Positions 42,801 through 51,988 of a stretch of DNA of 62,995 nt are shown here, one piece after another. This stretch comes from Clostridium sp. CAG:710 (lineage in GTDB: Bacteria > Bacillota_I > Bacilli_A > RF39 > UBA660). The stretch's first letter is position 1; each line of letters starts with the position of its first letter. The stretch is from assembly GCA_000432595.1 (NCBI GenBank), contig HF996843.1, positions 1-62,995 of the forward strand. The letters run 5' to 3'. The translations under genes and the position numbers were made by a program. The notes beneath the pieces were generated by a model, which was not told where the DNA came from, did no database searches, and saw only the letters and a list, made by a program, of their open reading frames with translations.

Positions 42801-43960
42801 TAAATTAAATTACCAGATACTATGTCTTTAAAGTTATTTAAAAGGAGTTTAAAAAATCCAATAGTTTTAATATTTTCATTTACAACCGCATCCATCTTGC
42901 CTACCACATTATTACCATTTTTAATAATAATATTTCCCACTACATCACCTTTTTTTAAAGGTAACTCTATTTTTCCTTTTTCAAATTCTATATCATACTT
43001 TAAACTAGCATCCGATTTTTTACCTAATATAGTTATATCTTTCTTAGGATAAATATTAATGCTTTCTTTATCTGCTTTATTTATTTTTAAATTAGTAACA
43101 ACATCATTTTTACTTTTTATTAAATCAACCTTATATAAATTAAATCCATAATCAAGCATTTCCATGGTCTCGGCATTTCTAACCTTACCACTATCTTCCC
43201 CCAATACTACTGCAATTAATCTCATATTATCTCTTTTCGCTGTTACCGCCATACAGTATTTGGCATTATCAGTAAACCCCGTTTTTAATCCATCTGCACC
43301 CTGATAAAAACGAACTAATTTATTTGTATTAACAACCCAAAATTTATTAGGAGTACCTACTCTTATATAGTCTTCATAAACACTTGAAAACTCCAATATC
43401 TGTTCATGATTTAATAATTCTTTTGCGATCATTGCCATATCATATGCACTAGAATAATGGTTATCCTCATCAAGTCCAGTTGGATTAACAAAATTAGTAT
43501 TTTTAAGTCCTAACTCTTTAATCTTATCATTCATCATTTGAACAAATTTTTCTTCAGTTCCACCAATTCTTTCTGCAAGCGCAACAGTCGCATCATTAGC
43601 ACTCGCCATAGTTATACCCTTCATAAGATCCCTTACGCTCATTTCTTCTCCCTCTTGTAACCAAATTTGAGATCCACCCATACCTGCCGCATTTTTACTT
43701 GCTCTAACTTTTTCATCCCAGCTTAAATTACCATTTTCTATGTTTTCAAGAATAAGTATCTGTGCCACCATTTTAGTCATTGATGCAGGTGCAACTCTTT
43801 CATCCTTATCTTTTTCAAACAAGATTTTCCCAGATGAAGAATCCATAAGTACTCCACTACGTGCATTTTTAATAAGATCTGTTTTATCTTCTGCGTACAC
43901 ATTAGATATCAACGTTATAAAAACAAATATAAACAAAAACAATTTTTTCAACTTTATCAC
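42800..43960 (-). CDS. dacF: D-alanyl-D-alanine carboxypeptidase (DacF-like)
   Basis: 386 residues with signal peptide (LFLFIFVFITLISNVYAE). Serine peptidase motifs: SMTK (active Ser about 60), SAN (about 120) and KTG in GLKTGF. A beta-rich C-terminal domain (PBP5_C) and a terminal amphipathic helix (FFKLLLNNFKDIVSGNLI) anchor it to the membrane. DacF trims peptidoglycan stem peptides, including spore cortex in Bacillus, where it sits directly upstream of spoIIAA. The same neighbourhood is kept here with insertions, which favours the DacF assignment. Confidence 0.9.
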   Translation of the reverse strand: MIKLKKLFLFIFVFITLISNVYAEDKTDLIKNARSGVLMDSSSGKILFEKDKDERVAPASMTKMVAQILILENIENGNLSWDEKVRASKNAAGMGGSQIWLQEGEEMSVRDLMKGITMASANDATVALAERIGGTEEKFVQMMNDKIKELGLKNTNFVNPTGLDEDNHYSSAYDMAMIAKELLNHEQILEFSSVYEDYIRVGTPNKFWVVNTNKLVRFYQGADGLKTGFTDNAKYCMAVTAKRDNMRLIAVVLGEDSGKVRNAETMEMLDYGFNLYKVDLIKSKNDVVTNLKINKADKESINIYPKKDITILGKKSDASLKYDIEFEKGKIELPLKKGDVVGNIIIKNGNNVVGKMDAVVNENIKTIGFFKLLLNNFKDIVSGNLI

Positions 43961-44029
43961 CTAATAACTATTATGTGAATTTTATAAAATATATAACAAT
44001 TTTTGACATATTATTAATTAGGTGAGATT

Positions 44030-44827
44030 ATGAAAAAAACACTTTTAATATTAATAATTATATTTTTAATTTTTTTACTCATATTTCCAATTATAAAACC
44101 TAAAACAAATAAAAATAATAACTACTGGGAAGATATAAAAACAAGAATACCATATTATAAAGAAGATAATCTAGAAAGATACAAAGTATACAAAGAAAAA
44201 AATAAAAATTTAAAAATAGAAGAAATAATTACACAAGTAAATATTGGACTAGATAAACCTTTTTATGAAGAATCAAAAAAAATAAAAGTTGCCCAAACAA
44301 AATATGTTCTTGTAAACAAGTATAACTACTTAGATAAAGAATACACACCAGATAATTTAGTTAATTTAGGAAGAATCAGATTAGTAAAATGTGCCGCAGA
44401 TGCATTTACAGAATTAGTTAATGCCGCCAAAGAAGAAGACTATTATATAAGAGGAGTATCTGGATATAGAAGCTATAATTACCAAGACAGCCTATATAAT
44501 AAATATGTAACATCAGATGGAAAAGAAAATGCAGATAGATATTCAGCAAGAGCAGGATATTCAGAACATCAAACAGGCCTAGCACTAGATATAAGCAATA
44601 ATAAATCAACATATATGGATTTTGAGTCAACAAAAGAATTTGAATGGATGAAAAATAATGCACATAAATATGGGTTTATACTAAGATATCCAAAAGATAA
44701 AGAAAAAATAACAGGATATATGTATGAGGCATGGCACTATAGATTTGTAGGAACAGAGATTGCAACATACATAAAAAAACATAATATAACATATGATGAA
44801 TATTATACTATGTTTATAGATTTATAA
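44030..44827 (+). CDS. VanY-type D-Ala-D-Ala carboxypeptidase
   Basis: 265 residues with an N-terminal membrane helix (LLILIIIFLIFLLIFPII). Zinc peptidase motifs are RGVSGYRSYNYQ, SEHQTGLALDI (H and D ligands) and EAWHYRFV (catalytic Glu and third ligand). VanY/DdcY enzymes remove terminal D-Ala from peptidoglycan precursors. No vanA/vanB genes are present, so a housekeeping wall role rather than glycopeptide resistance is likely. It converges with and overlaps prsW by 6 bp. Confidence 0.92.
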   Translation: MKKTLLILIIIFLIFLLIFPIIKPKTNKNNNYWEDIKTRIPYYKEDNLERYKVYKEKNKNLKIEEIITQVNIGLDKPFYEESKKIKVAQTKYVLVNKYNYLDKEYTPDNLVNLGRIRLVKCAADAFTELVNAAKEEDYYIRGVSGYRSYNYQDSLYNKYVTSDGKENADRYSARAGYSEHQTGLALDISNNKSTYMDFESTKEFEWMKNNAHKYGFILRYPKDKEKITGYMYEAWHYRFVGTEIATYIKKHNITYDEYYTMFIDL

Positions 44828-45529
44828 ATTAATTTTAACTCTTTTAAACTGTTTTATCTTTTGAATTGCACCCACATAAATAAAAATTAAAAATCCAACA
44901 AATATAAATAATAGGAATAAGTTTTGAGAATACAGACAAAAGTCATAAAATCCATGCACTAGCGAAGGTAAGAAAATACTTAAGAATTTGTATTTACTAG
45001 ATAGTTTATGATTTCCATTTAGAGAAGTTAATTTTGACATTCCCATATAGTATCCCATTATTATTCCAAATGAGGCATGTGCAGGTACAGAGGTTAGACT
45101 TCTAGCAATCGCAGTAGAAGTACCACCCTGTAATACATAAAAAATATTTTCAAAAGTGGCAAATCCTAGTGAGACGAATACTGCATACACAATTGAATCA
45201 TACAACTCGTCAAACTCTTTACCATTCCAAACAAGTTCATGATCAAAAACCCATTTAGATGTCTCCTCAATAACACCTATTAAAATAAAACAATAAAGAA
45301 ATTGTAAAATAGGAGTTTTAACTAATTTTTCTGGTTCAACATTTAAAAACGGAATGATTGCTTCAAGTAAAAAAGTAACAAGAACTGTTAAAAAACAAGC
45401 ACCTATTCCACCAAGAAACAATTTAACTAAGAGCCCTTTTGGTTCTTTTTCTTTATCTGTTAAATATACAAAGGCAAGTATTATAACAGATGGAATTAAT
45501 GATAATAAAAATAAATATAAATATTTCAT
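44822..45529 (-). CDS. prsW: PrsW-family intramembrane metalloprotease
   Basis: 235 residues with about seven membrane helices. Family motifs are IGVIEETSKW (EExxK), GFATFENIFYVLQGG, and SVPAHASFGIIMGYYMG with LVHGFYDFCLY. PrsW cleaves the anti-sigma factor RsiW in Bacillus; other members have unknown targets. No ECF sigma/anti-sigma pair is in the window. It follows pdp by 7 bp on the same strand. Confidence 0.9.
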   Translation of the reverse strand: MKYLYLFLLSLIPSVIILAFVYLTDKEKEPKGLLVKLFLGGIGACFLTVLVTFLLEAIIPFLNVEPEKLVKTPILQFLYCFILIGVIEETSKWVFDHELVWNGKEFDELYDSIVYAVFVSLGFATFENIFYVLQGGTSTAIARSLTSVPAHASFGIIMGYYMGMSKLTSLNGNHKLSSKYKFLSIFLPSLVHGFYDFCLYSQNLFLLFIFVGFLIFIYVGAIQKIKQFKRVKINL

Positions 45530-45536
45530 ATCAAAC

Positions 45537-46775
45537 CTACTCTATAATGAAGCTATCTAAAACTTCTTTTACTGTATATATAGATTTTTTATTTACATAT
45601 AATTTGCACAAAATATCACCAATATTTACTTTATCACCAACTGACTTTTCAAGAACAATTCCAACACTATGATCTATTTCATCTTCCTTGCTAAGTCTTC
45701 CTGCACCTAAATTTCTTGCAAGAATGCCAATATCATATGCATTAATTTCTTTTATTTCTCCACTTGTAACACTTCTTATTTCTACTATATCATCACTAGT
45801 TTTCAAAGATGATATATCGCCACCCTGTCTTTTTACTAATTCATAAAATTTATTCAAAGCTGCTTTAGTGCTTATCGCATCAAGTACCATCATTTTAGCC
45901 GTTTGTTCTTCTACTCCTTTAGCCATACTAATTAGTTTAGAAGAAAGTAAAATACACAACTCAGATAAATAATTTTGTTCCCTACCATCAAGAATATTAA
46001 TAGCTTCCAACACTTCAAGACTATTTCCTATATTATTACCTAGAGGAGCTTCCATATTAGTAATAACAGTTCTTACTTCTCTTTTGTAAGCATTACCTAT
46101 TTTAATCATAATTTCACTTAATCTTTCAGCATCTTCTCTAGTTTTAATAAGAGCACCACTACCAAGCTTTATATCAATAAGTATTTTATCAGCATTAGAT
46201 GCAATTTTTTTACTCATGATACTAACAGCTATTAATGGAATAGATTCAACAGTCGCAGTTACATCCCTTAACGCATAAACTACTTTATCCATTGGAGTTA
46301 AATTAGCAGTTTGAGAAGATATTGCAACATTTATATCATTAAGCTGGTTGATAAATTCTTGATCAGTTAAAGAAACATTAAATCCACTTATACTCTCTAG
46401 TTTATCAATAGTACCACCTGTAAATCCAAGGCCTCTACCACTCATTTTTGCAATTTTCACACCACAAGCCGCAACTATAGGAGCAACTATCAAAGTTGTT
46501 TTATCTCCAACACCACCAGTTGAGTGTTTATCAACTTTGACACCTTCAACTAAAGACAAATCAAGTTGTTCACCACTATTTATAAAAATATCAGTAAGAT
46601 CAAATATTTCTTCATCACTCATATCATTTATACATATTGCCATAAGAAGTGAAGACATTTGATAATCTGGAATTTCACCTTTTAAATATCCATCAAATGC
46701 AAAATATAATTCTTCCCTATTTAACTTTTGCTTTAATCTCTTTTTATTAATAATATCTATAATATTGTAACTCAT
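45537..46775 (-). CDS. pdp: pyrimidine-nucleoside phosphorylase
   Basis: 412 residues from the ATG at 46775, with GAAGGTGA upstream. The signature KVDKHSTGGVGDKTTLIVAP binds phosphate, and KMSGRGLGFTGGTIDKLESI forms the nucleoside site. The enzyme phosphorolyses uridine and thymidine. Normal length is about 433, so it is slightly short at the C-terminus. In several Bacilli pdp precedes dacF and spoIIA, consistent with an inherited gene order. Confidence 0.94.
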   Translation of the reverse strand: MSYNIIDIINKKRLKQKLNREELYFAFDGYLKGEIPDYQMSSLLMAICINDMSDEEIFDLTDIFINSGEQLDLSLVEGVKVDKHSTGGVGDKTTLIVAPIVAACGVKIAKMSGRGLGFTGGTIDKLESISGFNVSLTDQEFINQLNDINVAISSQTANLTPMDKVVYALRDVTATVESIPLIAVSIMSKKIASNADKILIDIKLGSGALIKTREDAERLSEIMIKIGNAYKREVRTVITNMEAPLGNNIGNSLEVLEAINILDGREQNYLSELCILLSSKLISMAKGVEEQTAKMMVLDAISTKAALNKFYELVKRQGGDISSLKTSDDIVEIRSVTSGEIKEINAYDIGILARNLGAGRLSKEDEIDHSVGIVLEKSVGDKVNIGDILCKLYVNKKSIYTVKEVLDSFIIE

Positions 46776-46875
46776 TATATCACCTTCATTATAATTATAT
46801 CTAAATATCACAATTAAATCAATTTTTGAAAGAAAAAAATAACTTAGTTAAAATATTTTATTATTTAAACATAAA

Positions 46876-46911
46876 AAAACTGAAAATAATCAGATAATTA
46901 TTTCAGTTTTA
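46876..46911 (-). terminator. intrinsic terminator after the Xre-type regulator gene
   Basis: AACTGAAA-type arms (AACTGAAAATAAT and ATAATTATTTCAGTT) form an AT-rich hairpin with TTTTTTT following on the minus strand. The hairpin overlaps the last codons of the regulator gene. Confidence 0.7.
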
Positions 46912-47254
46912 TATTAATTAGTTCAACAAATCTCTTAGGGTCCGCTATCATTTGTTCATACAATTTATCGTATTTTCTTATTTCTTTTATAAAAGTAATT
47001 TCTTCAGTTGCCATCTTAGCACCATAACTCTCATCATTATCAGAAACTATTAATTCATCGCTACCAAGTAAATAATCAATACTAACTTTAAAGACCTCTG
47101 ATAAATCAACCAAGGTTTCAAGTGATGGTAACCTTGTTCCTTTCTCATAACAACAAATACTAACCTTAGTTACATTTATTGCCTTTCCCAAATCACTTTG
47201 AGTCATATGATTAGTAAGTCTAAGATCTTTAAGTCTTGCGCCAAACAAATTCAT
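46898..47254 (-). CDS. Xre-family DNA-binding regulator
   Basis: 118 residues. A Cro/C1-type helix-turn-helix occupies residues 8-62 (HMTQSDLGKAINVTKVSICC, then GTRLPSLETLVDLSEVFKVS). A helical C-terminal extension of 50 residues may mediate dimerisation. It is a likely single-target transcription regulator; SinR/Xre-like annotation is possible but not provable. It lies 61 bp downstream of the ssb-like gene. Confidence 0.88.
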   Translation of the reverse strand: MNLFGARLKDLRLTNHMTQSDLGKAINVTKVSICCYEKGTRLPSLETLVDLSEVFKVSIDYLLGSDELIVSDNDESYGAKMATEEITFIKEIRKYDKLYEQMIADPKRFVELINIKLK

Positions 47255-47315
47255 AAAATTCCCTCCAAGTCAACCTCATTATAATTAAATGTTTGACCAT
47301 CTAGGGTTAAGTTAA

Positions 47316-47669
47316 CTAATTAGAAACCTTTTTAGATTCATCATTATTCGTAATTTTTGAGAAAAAAGTAACCTTTTCACCAACAACATCTGTATAATAT
47401 TTTTTATTACCATCCTTATCCTCAGAAACTCTAGTTTGGATTCTTCCCCTTATCCCAATAACATCTCCTTTATTACAATAATCAGAAGTCGAAGAAGCAA
47501 CCCCGTCCCATAAAATACAATCAACATAATCAGTTTCATATACTCCCTCAGAATTTTTAAAACTTCTAGGAACAGCAAGAGTAATATTCATATATTTTTT
47601 GTTATTCTCAGAAACCTGTAAAGTAGGTTCTCTAACTATTCTGCCTACTACAATTACTTGATTAAGCAC
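47316..47669 (-). CDS. ssb: single-stranded DNA-binding protein (short paralogue)
   Basis: 117 residues. The OB fold is complete (LNQVIVVGRIVREPTLQVSE, YVDCILWDGVASSTSDYCNK, IGIRGRIQTRV). It stops right after the OB domain (NDESKKVSN) without the acidic C-terminal tip that recruits repair partners, so this is probably an accessory SSB, with the main copy elsewhere. Such short forms are sometimes competence or sporulation related. AAGGAGGGA precedes the start. Confidence 0.88.
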   Translation of the reverse strand: MLNQVIVVGRIVREPTLQVSENNKKYMNITLAVPRSFKNSEGVYETDYVDCILWDGVASSTSDYCNKGDVIGIRGRIQTRVSEDKDGNKKYYTDVVGEKVTFFSKITNNDESKKVSN

Positions 47670-47759
47670 TATTATCCCTCCTTTCAGGAAGGTACTCTAA
47701 CATAGTAAAAAAAGACAAACAAATGACCATTTTAATAAATTCATACATAAAAAAAGAGA

Positions 47760-47797
47760 TGAATTCTAATATCTTTTAAAAGATTATTCAAAATTCA
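47760..47797 (-). terminator. likely terminator of the suf operon
   Basis: An imperfect 38-nt hairpin (TGAATT..ATCTTTT / AAAAGAT..AATTCA) is followed by TCTCTTTTTTT on the minus strand, about 105 bp after the sufB stop. The remaining sequence 47670-47902 shows no gene. Confidence 0.6.
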
Positions 47798-47902
47798 TAT
47801 CTAAATACAAACATCAAATATAGTTTTATAAGTTTTTTGATTTTTTTATTAAAGGCCAAGTATTTGACATATTTTTACAGAATTTTACACATTTTTTGTA
47901 AA

Positions 47903-49210
47903 CTAAATAGCTTTTTTAATAAGTTGGTTTAACTCAACTGCATACTCCATAGGAAGCTCTTCTCTAAATCTTTCAATAAATCCAAGCATAATAAGTTCAA
48001 TTGCTTTTTCTCTAGGTATCCCTCTACTCATCATATAAAATATATTATCTTCGCTAATCTTAGAAACAGTTGCCTCGTGAATTATCGACGAATTATTATT
48101 CATAACTTTATTTATAGGAAATGTATCACTCTTTGACTTATCATCTAGTATAAGAGAATCACATTTAACAAAAGCTAAACTAGAACTTGCATCTTCACAA
48201 ATTCTAACTTCACCTCTATAAGTTGCATTTCCACCATTTTTTGAAATACTTTTTGAAATAATGTTACTCTTTGTATTCTTACCAACATGAATCATTCTAG
48301 CACCACTATCTTGTTGTTGAAAAGAGTCTGCAACACTAATAGTAATACAAGTTCCACTAGCATTATCCCCTTTTAAAACACAGGCTGGATATTTCATAGT
48401 AACTTTACTACCAATATTTCCATCAATCCATTCCATAATGCCATTTGTATCAACAAGTGCACGTTTTGTAACTAAATTTAGTACATCAGTTGACCAATTC
48501 TGAACAGTAGAATATCTACATTTACTATTCTTTCCAACATAAATTTCAACAACTGCGGCATGAAGTGATGAATCACTATAAGTTGGCGCTGTACAACCTT
48601 CTACATAATGCACAGAACTATTATCATCAACTATAATAAGTGTTCTCTCAAATTGACCCATTCCTTTAGAATTAATTCTAAAATAACTATGTAGGGGTCT
48701 ATCTAATGTAGTATTAGGCGGTATATATATAAAACTACCTCCACTAAAAACGCTAGAATTGAGTGCTGCAAATTTATTTTCATTATTTTTAACAATTTTA
48801 CCAAAATACTTTTTAACAAGCTCTGGGTATTCCTTCATCGCAACCTCAATAGAAGTAAATATTACATTTTTTTCTTTTGCTTCCTCTATCATGTTATGGT
48901 ATATAACTTCACTCTCATATTGAACACCAATACCATCAAGATTACATTCACCCTTAATTACACCCAAATCATCAAATTCATTTTTAATGTTTTTATCTAT
49001 TTTGTTCCAATCAGATTTCATATCACTATCATTACTTTTGTAATATATAATTTTATTAAAATCCAAATCATATTTAGGTCCAAATTCAGGCATAGGAAGT
49101 TCGTTGAAAAATTTGTAACTATCAAGCCTATATTGCCTAATCCATTCTGCTTCCTTTTTATAATCAGATATTTTTTTTATATTTTCTGAATTTATTCCAA
49201 CGATTTCCAT
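47903..49210 (-). CDS. sufB: Fe-S cluster assembly scaffold SufB
   Basis: 435 residues. SufB beta-helix features are present: SGGSFIYIPPNTTLDRPLHS, HYVEGCTAPTYSDSSLHAAV, DTFPINKVMNNNSSIIHEAT and IPREKAIELIMLGFIERFRE. With SufC and SufD it forms the SufBCD scaffold on which the cluster is built. It is slightly shorter than usual (about 465). It is the last gene of the operon, as in Bacillus, but separated from sufU by an extra gene. Confidence 0.95.
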   Translation of the reverse strand: MEIVGINSENIKKISDYKKEAEWIRQYRLDSYKFFNELPMPEFGPKYDLDFNKIIYYKSNDSDMKSDWNKIDKNIKNEFDDLGVIKGECNLDGIGVQYESEVIYHNMIEEAKEKNVIFTSIEVAMKEYPELVKKYFGKIVKNNENKFAALNSSVFSGGSFIYIPPNTTLDRPLHSYFRINSKGMGQFERTLIIVDDNSSVHYVEGCTAPTYSDSSLHAAVVEIYVGKNSKCRYSTVQNWSTDVLNLVTKRALVDTNGIMEWIDGNIGSKVTMKYPACVLKGDNASGTCITISVADSFQQQDSGARMIHVGKNTKSNIISKSISKNGGNATYRGEVRICEDASSSLAFVKCDSLILDDKSKSDTFPINKVMNNNSSIIHEATVSKISEDNIFYMMSRGIPREKAIELIMLGFIERFREELPMEYAVELNQLIKKAI

Positions 49211-49220
49211 ACTATGCCTC

Positions 49221-49619
49221 CTATTTCTTTATTAACATTAATGGCTTCTTAGCATTTTCAAAATACATATCAGGGTGAACTGCTTCTATCGCAGCTCTTA
49301 TTTCATCTTCTGTATAATATTTCTTTTTATTAATATCATAAGACTTTATAAAAACAATACCTGCAGACCCAATTATATCAAAATAACTTTGCCCAACCTT
49401 TAAATTTCTAACGCTTTGTTCCAAATCTTCTAAAACATTATCTTCTTCTAAAACATCATAGAACTTGCCAAACTCCCTACTTTTACTAACAATTCTATAA
49501 GTTTTAAATGTAGAATTTAATCTATGTCCACCATGAAATTCAATTTCCATCGCAAGATTAAGTTCATCACTACTATATATTTTTTCACTGTTGTTAACTT
49601 TTGTTTTTTTACTTCTCAT
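49221..49619 (-). CDS. hypothetical protein inserted in the suf operon
   Basis: 132 residues, one base downstream of the sufU stop and 10 bp upstream of sufB. It is soluble, with MEIEFHGGHRLNSTFKTYRI, DIIGSAGIVFIKSYD and a C-terminal YTEDEIRAAIEAVHPDMYFE. No Cys is present, so it is not a carrier for clusters. I do not recognise the family. Tight packing within the operon indicates a role in Fe-S assembly or its regulation. Confidence 0.7.
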   Translation of the reverse strand: MRSKKTKVNNSEKIYSSDELNLAMEIEFHGGHRLNSTFKTYRIVSKSREFGKFYDVLEEDNVLEDLEQSVRNLKVGQSYFDIIGSAGIVFIKSYDINKKKYYTEDEIRAAIEAVHPDMYFENAKKPLMLIKK

Positions 49620-49620
49620 C

Positions 49621-50049
49621 CTAAAACTCCCTATTTTTTTCTACAACCTTTTCAATCGATTCACAAGGCAATAATGCACATCTTTTTCTACTTGGCTGTT
49701 TATATATATCATCATATACAATAAGCTCTCCAAGTACACTCTTATCATATTCTTTCTCATTAATCATACGAGAAAAATTATCAACTATTTTAACAACCTC
49801 ATCTATACTCTTACCTAAAATGGCTCTAACAAGCATAGAAGTTGCGGATGTACATATAGCGCATGCTTCTCCATCAAATCTAGCATCAACTACTACACCA
49901 TTTTCTATCTTAACCATCATATCAATATTATCAACACATGAAGAATTTCTAGTATTAACCCTTATATACCCTTCTTCATCAATAAGACCCCTGTTAACTG
50001 GATTTTGATAATGATCTAATATAATATCTCGTTTTAATTTTGGATCCAT
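49621..50049 (-). CDS. sufU: sulfur-transfer protein SufU
   Basis: 142 residues. Zinc/sulfur-handling residues are in RNSSCVDNIDM, EACAICTSATSML and RKRCALLPCESIEKV, the SufU pattern rather than IscU. SufU accepts persulfide from SufS in a zinc-ligand swap and passes it to SufB. Start ATG at 50049 with AGAGGTG upstream. Confidence 0.94.
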   Translation of the reverse strand: MDPKLKRDIILDHYQNPVNRGLIDEEGYIRVNTRNSSCVDNIDMMVKIENGVVVDARFDGEACAICTSATSMLVRAILGKSIDEVVKIVDNFSRMINEKEYDKSVLGELIVYDDIYKQPSRKRCALLPCESIEKVVEKNREF

Positions 50050-50061
50050 TATTACACCTCT

Positions 50062-51264
50062 TTATAAAATGATATCAAATATATTATCTCTGTGTTCTAA
50101 AACATAAATTAATTTATCTATTTCTTCTTTTGTATTATATATATAAAAACTTGCCCTACAAGTATTAGTTGCTTTAATTTCTTCTTTTAAAATTTTAGCA
50201 CAATGATTTCCAGATCTAACACAAATTTTATAATGATTTAAATAAACTGCTAGATCTTGACTAAAGATTTTATCTATATTAAATACAATAATACCAGATG
50301 GTGTATTTTTATTATATATAGTAACTCCATCTATTTTTTCTAATTTTTTTAGTGCATACTCTTTAAGCATTAATTCATGTTCATGAATGCGTTCTATTCC
50401 AACACTATTTATATAATCTATCGCAGCGCCCATTCCAATAACACCTGCGATATTTTGGGTTCCAGCTTCCAATCTAAATGGAAGAGGTTTATATTCTACC
50501 TCACCAGTACTTTCAAAAAATGAATTCATTCCTCCTCCATATCTTAAAGGCACAAGTTTATCTAACAATTCTATCTTACCATATAATACACCTACACCAG
50601 TTGGTCCCATCATTTTATGAGCTGAAAAAGCTAAAAAGTCAATATTACTCTTTTTAACATCAATTTTAATATGACCAATACTTTGTGCTGCATCAACAAC
50701 AAATATTATGTTATTTTCATGACAAACCTGACCAATCATTTCAATGTCTCTAACATCTCCAATAACATTTGTTACATGTGCTAAAGAAACAACTTTAGTC
50801 TTTGGTGTAATCGCTTCTTCTAATTTTTCACGGCTTACTACATAATCCTTATCAAGTTCTACAAACTTAACAATAATTCCTATTGAATTAGCAAGCTCCA
50901 TCCAAGGAAGAATATTTGATGCATGTTCACTCTTACTAATTAATACCTCATCACCCTCATGCAAGTAATACTTCATGAATCCAAATGCTACCATATTTAA
51001 TGAGTCAGTCGCACCACTAGTAAAGACAATCTCTTCATTATTATCTGCATTAATAAAATCTTTAACCCTATCTCTAACTTCTTCATATTTCTTATCAACC
51101 AAAAGACTATTATCATAATCTCCTCTATGTGCATTTGAAGTATAAACCGTATAATATTTAGTAACTTCATCAACAACACATTTAGGTTTCAATGTGGTTG
51201 CCCCATTATCAAAATATATTAAATCCTTATTAATACTTAAAATTGGAAAGTCTTCCCTATTCAT
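50062..51264 (-). CDS. sufS: cysteine desulfurase SufS
   Basis: 400 residues from the ATG at 51264, which follows GGAGGTGA. PLP-binding Lys in AFSAHKMMGPTGVGVLYG, the active Cys in VCVRSGNHCAKI and the N-terminal YFDNGATTLKP are those of group II desulfurases. It extracts sulfur from cysteine as persulfide and works with SufU. Confidence 0.95.
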   Translation of the reverse strand: MNREDFPILSINKDLIYFDNGATTLKPKCVVDEVTKYYTVYTSNAHRGDYDNSLLVDKKYEEVRDRVKDFINADNNEEIVFTSGATDSLNMVAFGFMKYYLHEGDEVLISKSEHASNILPWMELANSIGIIVKFVELDKDYVVSREKLEEAITPKTKVVSLAHVTNVIGDVRDIEMIGQVCHENNIIFVVDAAQSIGHIKIDVKKSNIDFLAFSAHKMMGPTGVGVLYGKIELLDKLVPLRYGGGMNSFFESTGEVEYKPLPFRLEAGTQNIAGVIGMGAAIDYINSVGIERIHEHELMLKEYALKKLEKIDGVTIYNKNTPSGIIVFNIDKIFSQDLAVYLNHYKICVRSGNHCAKILKEEIKATNTCRASFYIYNTKEEIDKLIYVLEHRDNIFDIIL

Positions 51265-51283
51265 AGTATTCACCTCCACTTCT

Positions 51284-51988
51284 CTAAATTTTAATATAAC
51301 TTAAAAGATTTTTTTTAGTCTCATCATCAACATCTAAATTACCAATTAAAAATCCTTCTAGTAATAACCTTCTTGCTTCATTATCAGATATTCCACGAGA
51401 CTTTAGATAAAACATACTTTCCTTATCAAAATCACTAATATATGCTGAATGCGAAGCAGATACATCATAATTATCAACAAGTAAATTAGGAAGTATTTTA
51501 GAATCTCCTTTAACTAAATTAATTATTTTATTTTCTTGGTCAGCACACGCTAAAGAGGCAGATCGATTAATCTTAGAATCTACATTAAAATAAAGCGTTC
51601 CACTAGAATTATTAACACCATGATTAGATAGATTACTAGATGTATTAGTATTATTATGTTCTATAACAAACTTCATTTTAGTATCATCATTATTAACAAC
51701 ACTATTATTAATTACAACATTTGAATATTCTCCATCTAACAAAGTATAAATATAATCGCCTGAATTAATGGAAAACTTATTATAAATTACTCTACTATCA
51801 TTTTTCAAAGTAATATTTATCTTATTAGATGTATTAAAGCTTATATCAACTATGTTTAAACAAATATTATCCTCTACTACTATATATATATCCCTAGAAG
51901 TATCATTAAAATTTAAAACTAATTCTGTATCTTCTTCTATTACTAAATTATTTATCTCTTCTTCGCTATTCACTAATAATTTATTCAT
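51284..51988 (-). CDS. sufD: short SufD-like scaffold protein
   Basis: 234 residues from the ATG at 51988, overlapping the sufC end. It has the C-terminal half of a SufB/D fold (SASLACADQENKIINLVKGD, SASHSAYISDFDKESMFYLK and SRGISDNEARRLLLEGFL) but only about half the normal length of SufD (around 430). The N-terminal domain is absent or reduced to about 40 residues. Key His/Asp features near SHSAYISDF persist. It may form a reduced SufBCD complex. Confidence 0.85.
   Translation of the reverse strand: MNKLLVNSEEEINNLVIEEDTELVLNFNDTSRDIYIVVEDNICLNIVDISFNTSNKINITLKNDSRVIYNKFSINSGDYIYTLLDGEYSNVVINNSVVNNDDTKMKFVIEHNNTNTSSNLSNHGVNNSSGTLYFNVDSKINRSASLACADQENKIINLVKGDSKILPNLLVDNYDVSASHSAYISDFDKESMFYLKSRGISDNEARRLLLEGFLIGNLDVDDETKKNLLSYIKI

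Noticed and set aside
44030..44827. Vancomycin resistance cluster (vanY)
   Set aside because: No vanA/B, vanH, vanX or vanRS genes accompany it; VanY-type carboxypeptidases are common housekeeping wall enzymes.
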